A stretch of 12,546 bases of DNA from an uncultured Mailhella sp. (GTDB taxonomy: Bacteria; Desulfobacterota; Desulfovibrionia; Desulfovibrionales; Desulfovibrionaceae): contig CAJJMX010000033.1 of assembly GCA_905192935.1 (NCBI GenBank), forward strand, positions 1-12,546, written 5' to 3'. Below are positions 5,555 through 12,546 of the stretch, piece by piece; positions within the stretch are counted from its first letter, which is position 1, and each line of letters opens with the position of its first letter. The position numbers were made by a program, and so were the translations under genes. The notes beneath the pieces are model-generated. The model was given only the letters and a program-made list of their open reading frames with translations, ran no database searches and was not told the origin of the DNA.

Positions 5555-6016
5555 TCATTGTTTTTCGGCCATGGCCATGATGTGCCGGAAGAAGGGCTCT
5601 TCCACGGGCTGCACCGAAAGACGGCTTCCGCGTCTGAGCAGCTCCATGCCTTCAAGTTCCGGTTCCTTGCGGAGTTCTTCCAGCGGGATGGGACGGGAAA
5701 AGCGGCGCACCAGCTTCACGTCCACCATGTACCAGCGGGGATTTTCCGGCGTGGCCTTCTCGTCGTAGTGCCGGTTCTTCGGGTCCTGTGCGGTGTGGTC
5801 GGGGTAGGCCTCGCGCACCACTTCCACAAGAGCCACGATCTCGGGCTTCTTGCCGCTGTGGTAGAAGAAGCCGAGATCACCCTTCTTCATGGACTGCATG
5901 AGATTGCGGGCCTGATAGTTTCGTACGCCGTCCCACGAGGTGGTGGCGTCGGGGGAAAAGATGAGGTCGTCCAGAGAAAAGCAGCCGGGTTCCGTTTTAA
6001 AAAGCCAGTATTGCAT
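5555..6016 (-). CDS. EVE domain-containing protein (THYN1-like, PUA fold)
   Basis: This 153-residue stand-alone EVE domain has its typical signatures: MQYWLFKTEP at the start, then FSLDDL, SWDGVRNYQARN (27-38), KKGDLGFFYHS (44-54), VEVVREAYPD, and PRWYMVDVKLV (93-103). EVE domains have a PUA-like fold with an aromatic pocket and are thought to recognise modified bases in DNA or RNA. The bacterial role is not settled. Stand-alone members are widespread, while fused ones occur in restriction systems. No signal peptide is present, so it should be cytoplasmic. The ATG at 6016 is chosen because the family always begins here and AAGGA lies about 7 nt upstream. The open frame continues upstream to 6196 but overlaps the promoter. 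No restriction or defence gene is adjacent, so a defence role is not supported by context. Confidence 0.92.
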   Translation of the reverse strand: MQYWLFKTEPGCFSLDDLIFSPDATTSWDGVRNYQARNLMQSMKKGDLGFFYHSGKKPEIVALVEVVREAYPDHTAQDPKNRHYDEKATPENPRWYMVDVKLVRRFSRPIPLEELRKEPELEGMELLRRGSRLSVQPVEEPFFRHIMAMAEKQ

Positions 6017-6055
6017 GGGATGTCCTTGAGATAAGAGAATAGGGGCGATGCCTTT

Positions 6056-6084
6056 TCTATAAGGTCGGGCCGCGGCCGTGACAA
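6056..6084 (-). promoter_or_regulatory. Sigma-70-type promoter of the EVE gene
   Basis: On the minus strand TTGTCA (6084-6079, 5 of 6 consensus) and TATAGA (6061-6056, 4 of 6) are separated by exactly 17 nt. Transcription would begin near 6048, about 30 nt before the ATG. Confidence 0.65.
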
Positions 6085-6310
6085 GAGCAGGAGAGACGCC
6101 CTGATCCGGCGTCTTTAAAGATCCGTGCTGCGGCTCTGACAGGGGGGCAGAGCATGATTTCTGCAGAAAGCAGGCGCAGCTCTTCCGCCTTTGCACCTCT
6201 CTTTCTTCCTCGCGCGGAGGTCTCGACGGAAAAGAGCGGGGGAGATATGTTCATGCTTTGCGTACATAAAATTAAACTTTATGCATTTCAAGATGTTATC
6301 AATATCAACA
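6085..6310. other. Divergent intergenic region with hairpins and an A+T-rich segment
   Basis: No gene was recognised here. GACGCC/GGCGTC (6095-6100 with 6108-6113, extendable by three pairs, followed by TTT) is terminator-like on the plus strand but has no gene before it. GCTCTG/CAGAGC (6133-6138 with 6148-6153) is a second stem. From about 6260 the sequence becomes A+T-rich and contains CATAAA/TTTATG (6265-6270 with 6278-6283). It also has GTTATCAATATC (6295-6306), which weakly resembles two Fur-type hexamers just upstream of the -35 box at 6311. Confidence 0.4.
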
Positions 6311-6340
6311 TTGACACTGTCCATGCACGGATGCTATGCA
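6311..6340 (+). promoter_or_regulatory. Sigma-70-type promoter of the small gene at 6390
   Basis: A perfect TTGACA (6311-6316) is followed after 18 nt by TATGCA (6335-6340). The start would be near 6347, giving a leader of about 43 nt. This supports the ATG at 6390 rather than the one at 6336, which lies inside the -10 box. Confidence 0.6.
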
Positions 6341-6389
6341 GGACAAAACGGGCTCATGCCCCGTGCATCATGTCGGAAATGGAGTTGTC

Positions 6390-6764
6390 ATGGCCACCGC
6401 AATGAACGAACTGGAAAAAATTACGCTGCACCTGGAAAACGGCGCCGGTCTCATGTTTTACGGACGGCTTTTTTCCGAGGCGGTGTGGTATGATGAATAC
6501 AGCGGTGTGCTTACGCATCAGAAGCTTTATGTCACCGATCAGCACGAACAGGTGTATGTCATTCAGAAGGGCAGCGGCGAGAGGAATGTCTGCCGCGCCT
6601 ACCGCATATCCGTGCACGGGGAGCGCTGCGTGATGTACAACGGGCGCTATACCATGGAGGTTCCTCTTGACCTGCTTCTGCTTGCCGTGCGCACGCTGTG
6701 CGGCACCGAGGACGGCATGGCTCTGGAACAGGCGGAGGAGATTCTCCGCGCCGCCAACTGCTGA
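6390..6764 (+). CDS. Small uncharacterised protein, 124 residues
   Basis: I do not recognise a named family. The protein begins MATAMNELEKITLHLENG. The first 90 residues look like a compact beta-rich domain (LMFYGRLFSEAVWYDE, HQKLYVTDQHEQVYVI, CRAYRISVHGERCVMYNG). It ends in a helical segment, VPLDLLLLAVRTLCG and ALEQAEEILRAANC. It has four cysteines (68, 80, 104, 124) without a metal-binding arrangement, and no signal peptide or membrane segment. The start is supported by GGAG 5 nt upstream and by the promoter position. An internal ATG at 6402 has no such site. It appears to be monocistronic, bounded by its own promoter and a terminator at 6804-6830. GC content and codon use match the neighbours, so it is a native gene. 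Confidence 0.8.
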   Translation: MATAMNELEKITLHLENGAGLMFYGRLFSEAVWYDEYSGVLTHQKLYVTDQHEQVYVIQKGSGERNVCRAYRISVHGERCVMYNGRYTMEVPLDLLLLAVRTLCGTEDGMALEQAEEILRAANC

Positions 6765-6785
6765 GAGACGACAGTCCGGTCTTCT

Positions 6786-6830
6786 GCCCGCGCGGGCGTC
6801 GCTGGCGACCTGGCCACGGGCCGCCTTTTT
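6786..6830 (+). terminator. Palindrome and intrinsic terminator after the small gene
   Basis: GCCCGCGCGGGC (6786-6797) is a perfect 12-bp palindrome. It is followed by a hairpin, GGCG...CGCC (6804-6825), with an inner CC/GG stem, one mismatch and one G-U pair. This runs into TTTTTCATTTT. The second hairpin with its T tract should stop transcription from the small gene, at least partly, before the peptidase gene. Confidence 0.65.
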
Positions 6831-6842
6831 CATTTTGAACAC

Positions 6843-6869
6843 AGGAAAACGCATATAAGGAAAACGCAT
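6843..6869 (+). repeat. Tandem duplication covering the ribosome binding site of the peptidase gene
   Basis: AGGAAAACGCAT occurs at 6843-6854 and again at 6858-6869 with a 15-nt period. Each copy places AGGA about 6 nt before a potential start. In the first copy the start codon position reads ATA, in the second it is the true ATG at 6868. Confidence 0.8.
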
Positions 6870-9771
6870 GAACAGTCATGGATTTACCCTTGTCAGGGAA
6901 GAGAACATGCATGAGGCCGGCGGTCGTGTCCGTCTCTGGAAGCACGACGTGACCGGTGCGGAACTTCTGTCCGTCTGCAACGACGACGAGAACAAGTCCT
7001 TCGGGGTGAGCTTCCGCACGCCGCCGAAGGATTCCACGGGTGTGGCTCATATCCTTGAACATTCCGTGCTCTGCGGTTCGGACAGGTATCCGGTGAAGGA
7101 ACCCTTTGTGGAGCTTCTCAAAAGTTCTCTTCAGACCTTCCTCAATGCGCTCACCTTTCCCGACAAGACCTGCTATCCCGTGGCGAGCTGCAATCTCCAG
7201 GATTTCTACAACCTGGTGGACGTGTATCTCGACGCCGTGTTCCATCCCCGCATTGATGAGAACGTGCTTCGTCAGGAAGGCTGGCACATAGAGGCCGAAG
7301 GTCCGGACTCTCCATGGCAGTTCAAGGGCGTGGTGTTCAACGAGATGAAGGGCGTGTATTCCTCGCCCGATTCCGTGCTCATGGAGGAGTGTCAGCACGC
7401 CGTTTTCCCGGACATGCTCTACAGCCTTGATTCCGGCGGCGATCCGGCCGTGATACCCACGCTCACCTTTGAGGCGTTCCGCGAGTTTCACGCCGCCTAC
7501 TATCATCCTTCCAACGCGCGCTTCTTCTTCTGGGGCGACGATCCGGAAGAGGCCCGTCTCTCCCGCATAGCCGAGGTTCTTGCCCCCTATGAGAGACGAG
7601 AGGTCAGCTCCGAGGTCCCGCTTCAGCCCCGTCTTTCTGCGCCGCGTCTTCTGGAAGTGCCCTATGCCGCGTCCGAAGGCGAGGATGCCGACAAGGCCCA
7701 TGTGGCCGTGAACTGGCTTCTGTGCGAATCGAAGGAGACCGAGGAGATGTTCGTGCTCAACATGCTCGAGCACGTCATTGCCGGGCTCCCGGGCTCTCCT
7801 CTGCGCAAGGCGCTCATGGATTCCGGGCTCGGTGAGGATATTTCCGGCTGCGGGCTTGAGAGCGATCTGCGTCAGGCCTACTTCTCCATGGGGCTCCGTT
7901 CCATAGACGCGAAGAGCGCTCCGGAAGTGGAGCGTCTCATGATGGAGACTCTTGCGGATCTGGCGGAAAACGGCGTGCCTGCACCGGCCGTGGAAGCTGC
8001 GCTCAACTCTCTGGAATTCATGTTGCGCGAGAACAATACCGGGTCGTTCCCGAGAGGCCTTGCCGCCATGTTCCGCAGCCTGTCCGACTGGCTCTATGAC
8101 GGCGACGCCTTTGCACCTCTTGCCTGGGAAAAGCCCCTTGCGTCCATCAAGGCGCGTCTTGCCTCCGGCGAAAAGGTCTTTGAAAACGCCATCCGCCGCT
8201 GGTTCCTCGACAATACTCATCGCGTCACCGTGCTGCTTCTGCCCGATGCCGGTCTTGCCGCCGCAAGGCAGGTGGCCGAGGATGCCCGTCTGACCGCCAT
8301 TCATGACGGCATGAGCGAAAAGGAGCGCGAAGAGGTGGCGGCCGTTGCCGCAGCGCTTCGGGCCGCGCAGCAGAAGCCCGACTCGCAGGAGGCGCTGGAC
8401 ACCGTTCCGAGTCTCGGCAAGAAGGATCTGCCGCTTGAAAACGCGGTGCTTCCCTGCGCCGTGGAACAGAAGGACGGACTCGACGTGGTCACCCATGAGC
8501 TCGACACCATGGGTATTCTTTACGCCCGTTTCGCCTTCGATCTTGCCGCCGTGCCTTCCCGTCTCCTTCCTGTGGTTCCGCTTCTCGCCCGCGCCCTCAC
8601 GGAGCTCGGCACCAGGCGCAGCGACTACGTGAAGCTCGGCTTTGAGATTTCTGCCCAGACCGGCAGCCTCAGTGCCGGGGCCGTGGTCCTGCCCCGCGTC
8701 CTTGATGCGTCTCCCGTCTGCTATCTTTCCGTTTCCGGCAAGTGCACGGCGGACAAGGTGGAGCGCATGACGTCGCTCATGGAGGAGATCCTTCTCGAGC
8801 CCGACTTCGACAATCGCGAGCGCTTCATGCAGATGGCTCTTGAGGAGAAGGCCCGCATGGAACAGGCCGCCGTGCCTTCGGGACATCTTCTTGTGAACAC
8901 CCGTCTGAACGGCGGACTGTCTCTTGCCGGACGCATATCGGAAGAGCTGAACGGCGTGAGCGGACTTTTTTACGTCCGTGAGCTCATCTCGCGCATGGAC
9001 GCGGACTGGCAGAGCGTGCGCGACGACCTTGTGAAGCTGCATGATTGCATCGTGCGCCGCAATGCTGTGAAGCTCGATCTGACGGCCGACGCCGCGCTGC
9101 TTTGCGCCTCGCAGCCTGTTTTGGAAGCCTTTGCCTCTCGTCTGCCCGTCCGATCTCTGGAAGCGTGTGCTCCCGTGCTGGCTCCGCTTCCCGGCGCCGA
9201 GCTCCTCGGTATTCCCGCGCAGGTCAACTATGTGGGCCTCGGCCTCAGCCTGAAGGATACCGGATACGTCTACAGCGGTTCGCAGGCGGTCATTCTGCGT
9301 CATCTGCGCATGGGCTATCTGTGGGACCGCGTGCGCGTGCAGGGCGGCGCTTACGGCTGCTTTGCCCGTTACGGCCGGGCCACAGGAGCCTTCACCTTTG
9401 CGTCCTACCGCGATCCCAACGTGGAGAACACGCTGCGCGTCTATCGTGAGACGGCGGACTATCTGGGCAACTTGTCCCTGTCCGAGGCCGACATCACCCG
9501 CGCCGTGGTGGGAGCCATCGGCGACGTGGACGCCTACATGCTGCCCGGAGCCAAGGGTGCGGCGGCCTTCTCCCGCTGGATGAGCGGCGAGACCGACGAA
9601 CAGCGGCAGCGCATCCGCGAGGAGATCCTCGCCACGAAGCTTTCCGACTTCCATGACTTCGCCCCCTATCTGGCCGAAGCTCTTGAAAAGGCCGTTCCCT
9701 GCGTGCTCGGCGGCGCCGACGCCGAGGCCGTTGCCCGTGCGGAGGGCTGGACCATAACCCGGGTGCTGTAG
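6868..9771 (+). CDS. M16C zinc metallopeptidase, PreP/Cym1-like
   Basis: This 967-residue protein has the length and architecture of family M16C: presequence protease PreP of mitochondria and plastids, and bacterial homologues. These enzymes form a closed chamber of two halves and degrade unstructured peptides up to about 65 residues. The inverted zinc motif HILEH is at 61-65 (His61, catalytic Glu64, His65), and the distal zinc ligand is Glu159 in VVFNEMKG. Other family blocks are FLNALTFPDKTCYPVAS (91-107), an M16C-associated central domain at roughly 470-720, and the C-terminal WDRVRVQGGAYG (819-830), carrying the Arg-Tyr pair that helps bind substrate. All catalytic residues are present. 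No signal peptide is seen, so a cytoplasmic housekeeping role in peptide turnover is likely. The ATG is preceded by AAGGA at 6 nt. The TPR gene begins 24 nt after its stop, which suggests co-transcription. No promoter was found between the terminator at 6830 and the start. Confidence 0.95.
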   Translation: MNSHGFTLVREENMHEAGGRVRLWKHDVTGAELLSVCNDDENKSFGVSFRTPPKDSTGVAHILEHSVLCGSDRYPVKEPFVELLKSSLQTFLNALTFPDKTCYPVASCNLQDFYNLVDVYLDAVFHPRIDENVLRQEGWHIEAEGPDSPWQFKGVVFNEMKGVYSSPDSVLMEECQHAVFPDMLYSLDSGGDPAVIPTLTFEAFREFHAAYYHPSNARFFFWGDDPEEARLSRIAEVLAPYERREVSSEVPLQPRLSAPRLLEVPYAASEGEDADKAHVAVNWLLCESKETEEMFVLNMLEHVIAGLPGSPLRKALMDSGLGEDISGCGLESDLRQAYFSMGLRSIDAKSAPEVERLMMETLADLAENGVPAPAVEAALNSLEFMLRENNTGSFPRGLAAMFRSLSDWLYDGDAFAPLAWEKPLASIKARLASGEKVFENAIRRWFLDNTHRVTVLLLPDAGLAAARQVAEDARLTAIHDGMSEKEREEVAAVAAALRAAQQKPDSQEALDTVPSLGKKDLPLENAVLPCAVEQKDGLDVVTHELDTMGILYARFAFDLAAVPSRLLPVVPLLARALTELGTRRSDYVKLGFEISAQTGSLSAGAVVLPRVLDASPVCYLSVSGKCTADKVERMTSLMEEILLEPDFDNRERFMQMALEEKARMEQAAVPSGHLLVNTRLNGGLSLAGRISEELNGVSGLFYVRELISRMDADWQSVRDDLVKLHDCIVRRNAVKLDLTADAALLCASQPVLEAFASRLPVRSLEACAPVLAPLPGAELLGIPAQVNYVGLGLSLKDTGYVYSGSQAVILRHLRMGYLWDRVRVQGGAYGCFARYGRATGAFTFASYRDPNVENTLRVYRETADYLGNLSLSEADITRAVVGAIGDVDAYMLPGAKGAAAFSRWMSGETDEQRQRIREEILATKLSDFHDFAPYLAEALEKAVPCVLGGADAEAVARAEGWTITRVL

Positions 9772-9795
9772 CGTTCCGGTCCATAAGGACATGCC

Positions 9796-10644
9796 ATGAA
9801 GAATGAAAAAACGCGCGGTACCATGCTGACCAGTTCTGCCGTGATCCTGAGTCTTGTCACCTTTGTCGCGGGATTTGTCTGCGGCAACATGCTGGGAGAG
9901 CACAAGGCGATCTCGCGGGATGTGCCCGCCGTCGCCTCCGCTCCCGCGCCTGTTCAGGCTCCTGCCTCCGCTTCCGCGGTGCCCGACGCTGCGGCGCAGG
10001 CGGAACACATAAAGCATCTCAGGGAAGACGCCATGAAGCAGCCTGAGAGCGCCGAGGCATGGACGAAGCTCGGCAATGCCTGCTTTGACTTCGGGGACCC
10101 CGACGGGGCCATAGAAGCCTATCAGGCGTCGCTGCGTCTTGAGCCCCGCAATGCCGACGTGCGCACCGACATGGGCAGCATGTACCGCATGAAGGGAGAG
10201 CCTGCGAAGGCCGTGGAATGTTACGATCAGGCGCTCAAGGATCAGCCCGGGCACAGGAACGCCGTGTTCAACAAGGGCGTGACCATGCTGCTCGATCTGG
10301 AGCAGCCGGTTCAGGCCGTGACCTTCTGGCAGTCGGTGCTCAGGGAGAATCCCTCCCTTACGCTGGCAAGCGGCGCAAAGCTTCAGGACATCATGCCGGA
10401 GATACTGGTGGATGCCGCGCTGCAGCTTGAGGCCCAGGGCAAAAAGACCACGGCCCTCGCCGCCTATGAACAGGCCGTCGCGCTCAACGATGCCTTTGCT
10501 CCGGCTCTGGTGCACGGCGCATGGCTTCTTGAGGGGATGGGACGCGCTTCCGAAGCCCTTCCTCTGTGGAAGCGTGTGATCGAGCTCTATCCCGATGCCA
10601 CAGATCCTGCGGGCAAGCCTGTCCGCGACCGCATCAAGAAGTAA
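9796..10644 (+). CDS. Membrane-anchored TPR protein
   Basis: This 282-residue protein has a short basic N terminus and one membrane segment (about 11-30, SSAVILSLVTFVAGFVCG). An Ala/Pro-rich linker (about 43-68) follows, then tetratricopeptide repeats facing the periplasm. Clear repeats are at 84-117 (AWTKLGNACFDFGDPDGAIE), 118-151 (VRTDMGSMYRMKGEPAKAVE), 152-186 (AVFNKGVTMLLDLEQPVQAV), and about 204-232 and 234-267. A less regular stretch lies between the third and fourth. TPRs serve as protein-binding scaffolds. The layout recalls CcmH/NrfG-type assembly factors, but nothing in the neighbourhood points to cytochrome biogenesis, so no function is assigned. The start has AAGGA about 7 nt upstream. 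The gene sits 24 nt after the peptidase and 15 nt before the sensor kinase, probably one operon. A scaffold role for the sensor is conceivable but speculative. Confidence 0.88.
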   Translation: MKNEKTRGTMLTSSAVILSLVTFVAGFVCGNMLGEHKAISRDVPAVASAPAPVQAPASASAVPDAAAQAEHIKHLREDAMKQPESAEAWTKLGNACFDFGDPDGAIEAYQASLRLEPRNADVRTDMGSMYRMKGEPAKAVECYDQALKDQPGHRNAVFNKGVTMLLDLEQPVQAVTFWQSVLRENPSLTLASGAKLQDIMPEILVDAALQLEAQGKKTTALAAYEQAVALNDAFAPALVHGAWLLEGMGRASEALPLWKRVIELYPDATDPAGKPVRDRIKK

Positions 10645-10659
10645 TCATACGGGATTGTC

Positions 10660-12546
10660 ATGTTTCCGTTTTCCGTTTTCCGTTCCTGCTTTGGACTCGC
10701 CGCCGTCCTTCTGTGGGCGCTGCTCAGTCTGCCTTTTCCCCTGTCTGCCGAAGAGCTTCAGGCTGATCCCGTCATTGCCGAACCTGCGCCTGCCGTGCTG
10801 GTGCCGGAACCTGTGACCATACGTGCCGAGCCTCAGCCCTTATCGCCTCCTCCCGTGGAGAAGCGTTCTTCTGCCGTGCGCGTGAGCGTGCTGCCCTTCC
10901 TGTCCATGTTTCTGGATCAGAGCGGGACGCTGACTCAGTCCGCCGTGCTCGAAAGGCTGGAGGACTTTCAGCCCTACGGGGTGAACGTGCTTTCCCGCGA
11001 GACGGGAACGCTGTGGCTGCATCTCAAACTTTCCGACGTGAAGGATTCCGCCCCGCATACGCTCTGGCTCGATCTCGGCACGCAGATGCCCGGAGGCGTC
11101 GAGACGTGGATCTCTCCGGACGGCCGGAACTGGCAGACGGTGAAGGCCGAGTCGCGGGGCGTGTACGATCTTCTGTCCGCCGGCAGGCAGGGTCAGGTGC
11201 TTGTGCGCATGAACGGTCTGCCGGGCCTGTGGTTCCATCCGGCGCTCTGTTCTTCCCATGCGGTCATGGATTCTCCGGACAGGCTGGGAACGCTGCTTTC
11301 TCTGGCCGGACTTGCGCTTCTCGGCGTGCTTTGTCTGCTGCTCAGCGTGACGGAGCGGGGGGAGGGCAGGTTCTGGACCGGACTTCTGGCTTTTGCCGCC
11401 ATGGCGCAGATATGGTGGGGCGTGCCCGCCACGCCTTCGGGAAGCCTGGGCACGGCGTCCTTCCCCGGGATGTTCGGCGCGGCCGTGGCGCTTTTTATGC
11501 TGCCTCATGCCGGGCGCGTGCTTATGCGCACGCGGGTGACCTCGCCTTTCGTGGACACCTTTTTTCTGCTCTTCGCCCTGCCGGGTGCGTGTGCGGCCAT
11601 TGTTCCGCTTCTGCCGGGCATGGCGTGGACGGCAAGACTGCTGTCTCTCTGGCCTCTTGCCGCCGTCATATGCTTCATTCCTGCCATAGTGCTGGTGTTC
11701 AGGGGCGTGCAGGGAAGCGGTCCCTTCGCGCTGGCCTGCCTTTCCATGGGCGGGGGCGCGGCGGTTTCTCTCTGGGGCATGCTGCACGGACTGGAAAGTC
11801 CCTGGTGGGGGCTTGCCGTGCAGGCGGGACAGACGGCGGGACTGCTCTTTCTTGCCTCCGCCGCACCGCACAAGGATGAACCTGCCGCAGAGCAGGAACT
11901 CTCTCTGGACGTGGCTCCGCGCAGAAACGGAGAAGCCCGGGCCAACACCTACAAGGACAACAGTCTCGCCGCGCTCCGTCGCACGTTCCGCAGCACCGCG
12001 GAAGAGCTTTTTGAGGAAGCCTGCCGGCTGGATCTTGCGCTTTCCCGCGCGGGTGTGGACAAGGACAAGCCGGACATCATGACTCATGCCGACGCCATGG
12101 TGTCCGCCGCAAGACGGCTTTCGGAACATGCGCTCGACCATACTTCCCCTGATACCCTGCCGGAAAGTTCCGTGCAGGTGTTCGAGCTTCGGCAGGTCAT
12201 CAGGAATGTTTTTGCCTCGGTCTTTGAGGATGCGGAAAAGAAGGGGCTCGGACTGGCCTGGTACGTGGCTCCCCAGATAGGGCAGAAGTTCCGCGGGGAC
12301 GTCTCGCGTCTGACCGCGCTGCTCACGCTCGTTCTGGCCGACTCCGTGCGGGCTTCCTCCCGCGGTGCGGTCAGTCTGCACGTGCGCCGCTCGCCCTCGA
12401 GCACGCATCCCGGACATCTTCAGTTCACCGTGTCCGACAACGGCGAGGCTCTGCCTCCCCGCGGCAGGCAGAGCGCTCTTCTTTCAAGGGTGTGGGAGCT
12501 CGCCGCCGCCCATGGCGGCGATCTCTTCATCGACAGCACTCCGCAG
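10660..12546 (+). CDS. 7TM-DISM sensor histidine kinase-like protein, probably degenerate, 3' end outside the window
   Basis: The frame is open for 629 codons to the window end. In order it has a signal peptide (1-30, ending PLSA), a Pro/Ala/Val-rich linker (about 36-68), and a periplasmic domain (about 72-205) of the 7TMR-DISM-extracellular type. Seven hydrophobic segments follow between about 211 and 402. The cytoplasmic part from 430 aligns with HisKA plus HATPase_c. The helix region ARRLSEHALDHT, FELRQVIRNVF and EKKGLGLAWYV matches the normal kinase pattern. However, the first helix reads FRSTAEELFEEA where SHELRTPL is expected, so the phosphoacceptor His seems absent. The N-box reads LVLADSVRAS (Asp561 for the essential Asn), and G1 is DNGEA instead of DxGxG. 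It may be a pseudokinase or a diverged hybrid with receiver domains downstream. The ATG is 15 nt after the TPR gene with only a weak ribosome binding site (GGGA), consistent with translational coupling. Confidence 0.85.
   Translation, partial: MFPFSVFRSCFGLAAVLLWALLSLPFPLSAEELQADPVIAEPAPAVLVPEPVTIRAEPQPLSPPPVEKRSSAVRVSVLPFLSMFLDQSGTLTQSAVLERLEDFQPYGVNVLSRETGTLWLHLKLSDVKDSAPHTLWLDLGTQMPGGVETWISPDGRNWQTVKAESRGVYDLLSAGRQGQVLVRMNGLPGLWFHPALCSSHAVMDSPDRLGTLLSLAGLALLGVLCLLLSVTERGEGRFWTGLLAFAAMAQIWWGVPATPSGSLGTASFPGMFGAAVALFMLPHAGRVLMRTRVTSPFVDTFFLLFALPGACAAIVPLLPGMAWTARLLSLWPLAAVICFIPAIVLVFRGVQGSGPFALACLSMGGGAAVSLWGMLHGLESPWWGLAVQAGQTAGLLFLASAAPHKDEPAAEQELSLDVAPRRNGEARANTYKDNSLAALRRTFRSTAEELFEEACRLDLALSRAGVDKDKPDIMTHADAMVSAARRLSEHALDHTSPDTLPESSVQVFELRQVIRNVFASVFEDAEKKGLGLAWYVAPQIGQKFRGDVSRLTALLTLVLADSVRASSRGAVSLHVRRSPSSTHPGHLQFTVSDNGEALPPRGRQSALLSRVWELAAAHGGDLFIDSTPQ

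Noticed and set aside
5555..6016. EVE protein as part of a defence island
   Set aside because: No restriction, methylase, nuclease or toxin gene is adjacent, and its neighbours are housekeeping-type genes.
6095..6116. GACGCC/GGCGTC stem plus TTT as a plus-strand terminator
   Set aside because: The hairpin is real but no plus-strand gene ends before it. It lies just upstream of the EVE promoter, so it is recorded only as intergenic structure.
6336..6389. ATG at 6336 as start of the small protein
   Set aside because: It falls inside the predicted -10 box and has no ribosome site. GGAG precedes the ATG at 6390.
6559..10515. A 1318-codon open frame on the minus strand opposite the peptidase and TPR genes
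   Set aside because: It lies wholly antisense to two intact genes with clear family motifs. Its protein is His/Arg/Gly-rich without domains. Long antisense frames arise from the GC-rich third-position bias of the real genes.
10840..12417. A 525-codon minus-strand frame opposite the sensor kinase
   Set aside because: The plus strand is open from 10660 to the end with signal peptide, seven membrane segments and kinase-like domains. The antisense product is Arg/His/Gln-rich.

Overview
The window looks like a stretch of ordinary chromosome from a moderately GC-rich bacterium, most likely a Desulfovibrionaceae-type (Thermodesulfobacteriota) organism of the Desulfovibrio/Bilophila/Mailhella kind. 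I infer this from the combination of TrmFO, an EF-G paralog, an M16C metallopeptidase, a 7TM sensor kinase and strong NNC/NNG codon bias. It cannot be proven without a database search. No rRNA, tRNA, CRISPR array, transposase or phage gene was seen.

Layout. (1) 1-1204, minus strand: the first codons of an unrecognised gene (1-85), a hexapeptide-repeat acetyltransferase of the Vat/CatB type (188-811), a perfect intrinsic terminator, and a small CD3324/Mor-like DNA-binding protein (941-1204). By eye these two genes are clearly less GC-rich than the rest and look like a small acquired cassette. Each has an inverted repeat built on the heptamer CTCCATG upstream of it. (2) 1205-1519: intergenic, nothing recognised beyond one inverted repeat. 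(3) 1520-2941, minus: trmFO (tRNA m5U54 methyltransferase). It is divergent from (4) 3216-5282, plus: an EF-G-like translational GTPase with its own consensus-like promoter and a very strong terminator. (5) 5283-5554: a convergent intergenic region almost filled with consecutive stem-loops. (6) 5555-6016, minus: a stand-alone EVE-domain protein with a good promoter. (7) 6390-6764, plus: a small uncharacterised protein with promoter and terminator. (8) 6868-12546, plus: a compact three-gene run of M16C (PreP-like) peptidase, membrane-anchored TPR protein and 7TM-DISM sensor histidine kinase, the last cut by the window end.

How the parts relate. TrmFO and the EF-G paralog are both translation-related and share one divergent intergenic region. 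The peptidase, TPR protein and sensor are spaced by 24 and 15 nt and are probably co-transcribed, but no shared pathway can be read from sequence. The most interesting points are: (a) the EF-G paralog keeps an intact ribosome-engaging domain IV but has lost the canonical switch I threonines, the DxPGH histidine and the NKxD asparagine; (b) the sensor 'kinase' appears to lack the phosphoacceptor His, the N-box Asn and the second glycine of the G1 box; (c) the dense hairpin cluster at 5390-5540; and (d) the acetyltransferase/CD3324 pair with related inverted repeats. I found no convincing wholly new multi-gene system.
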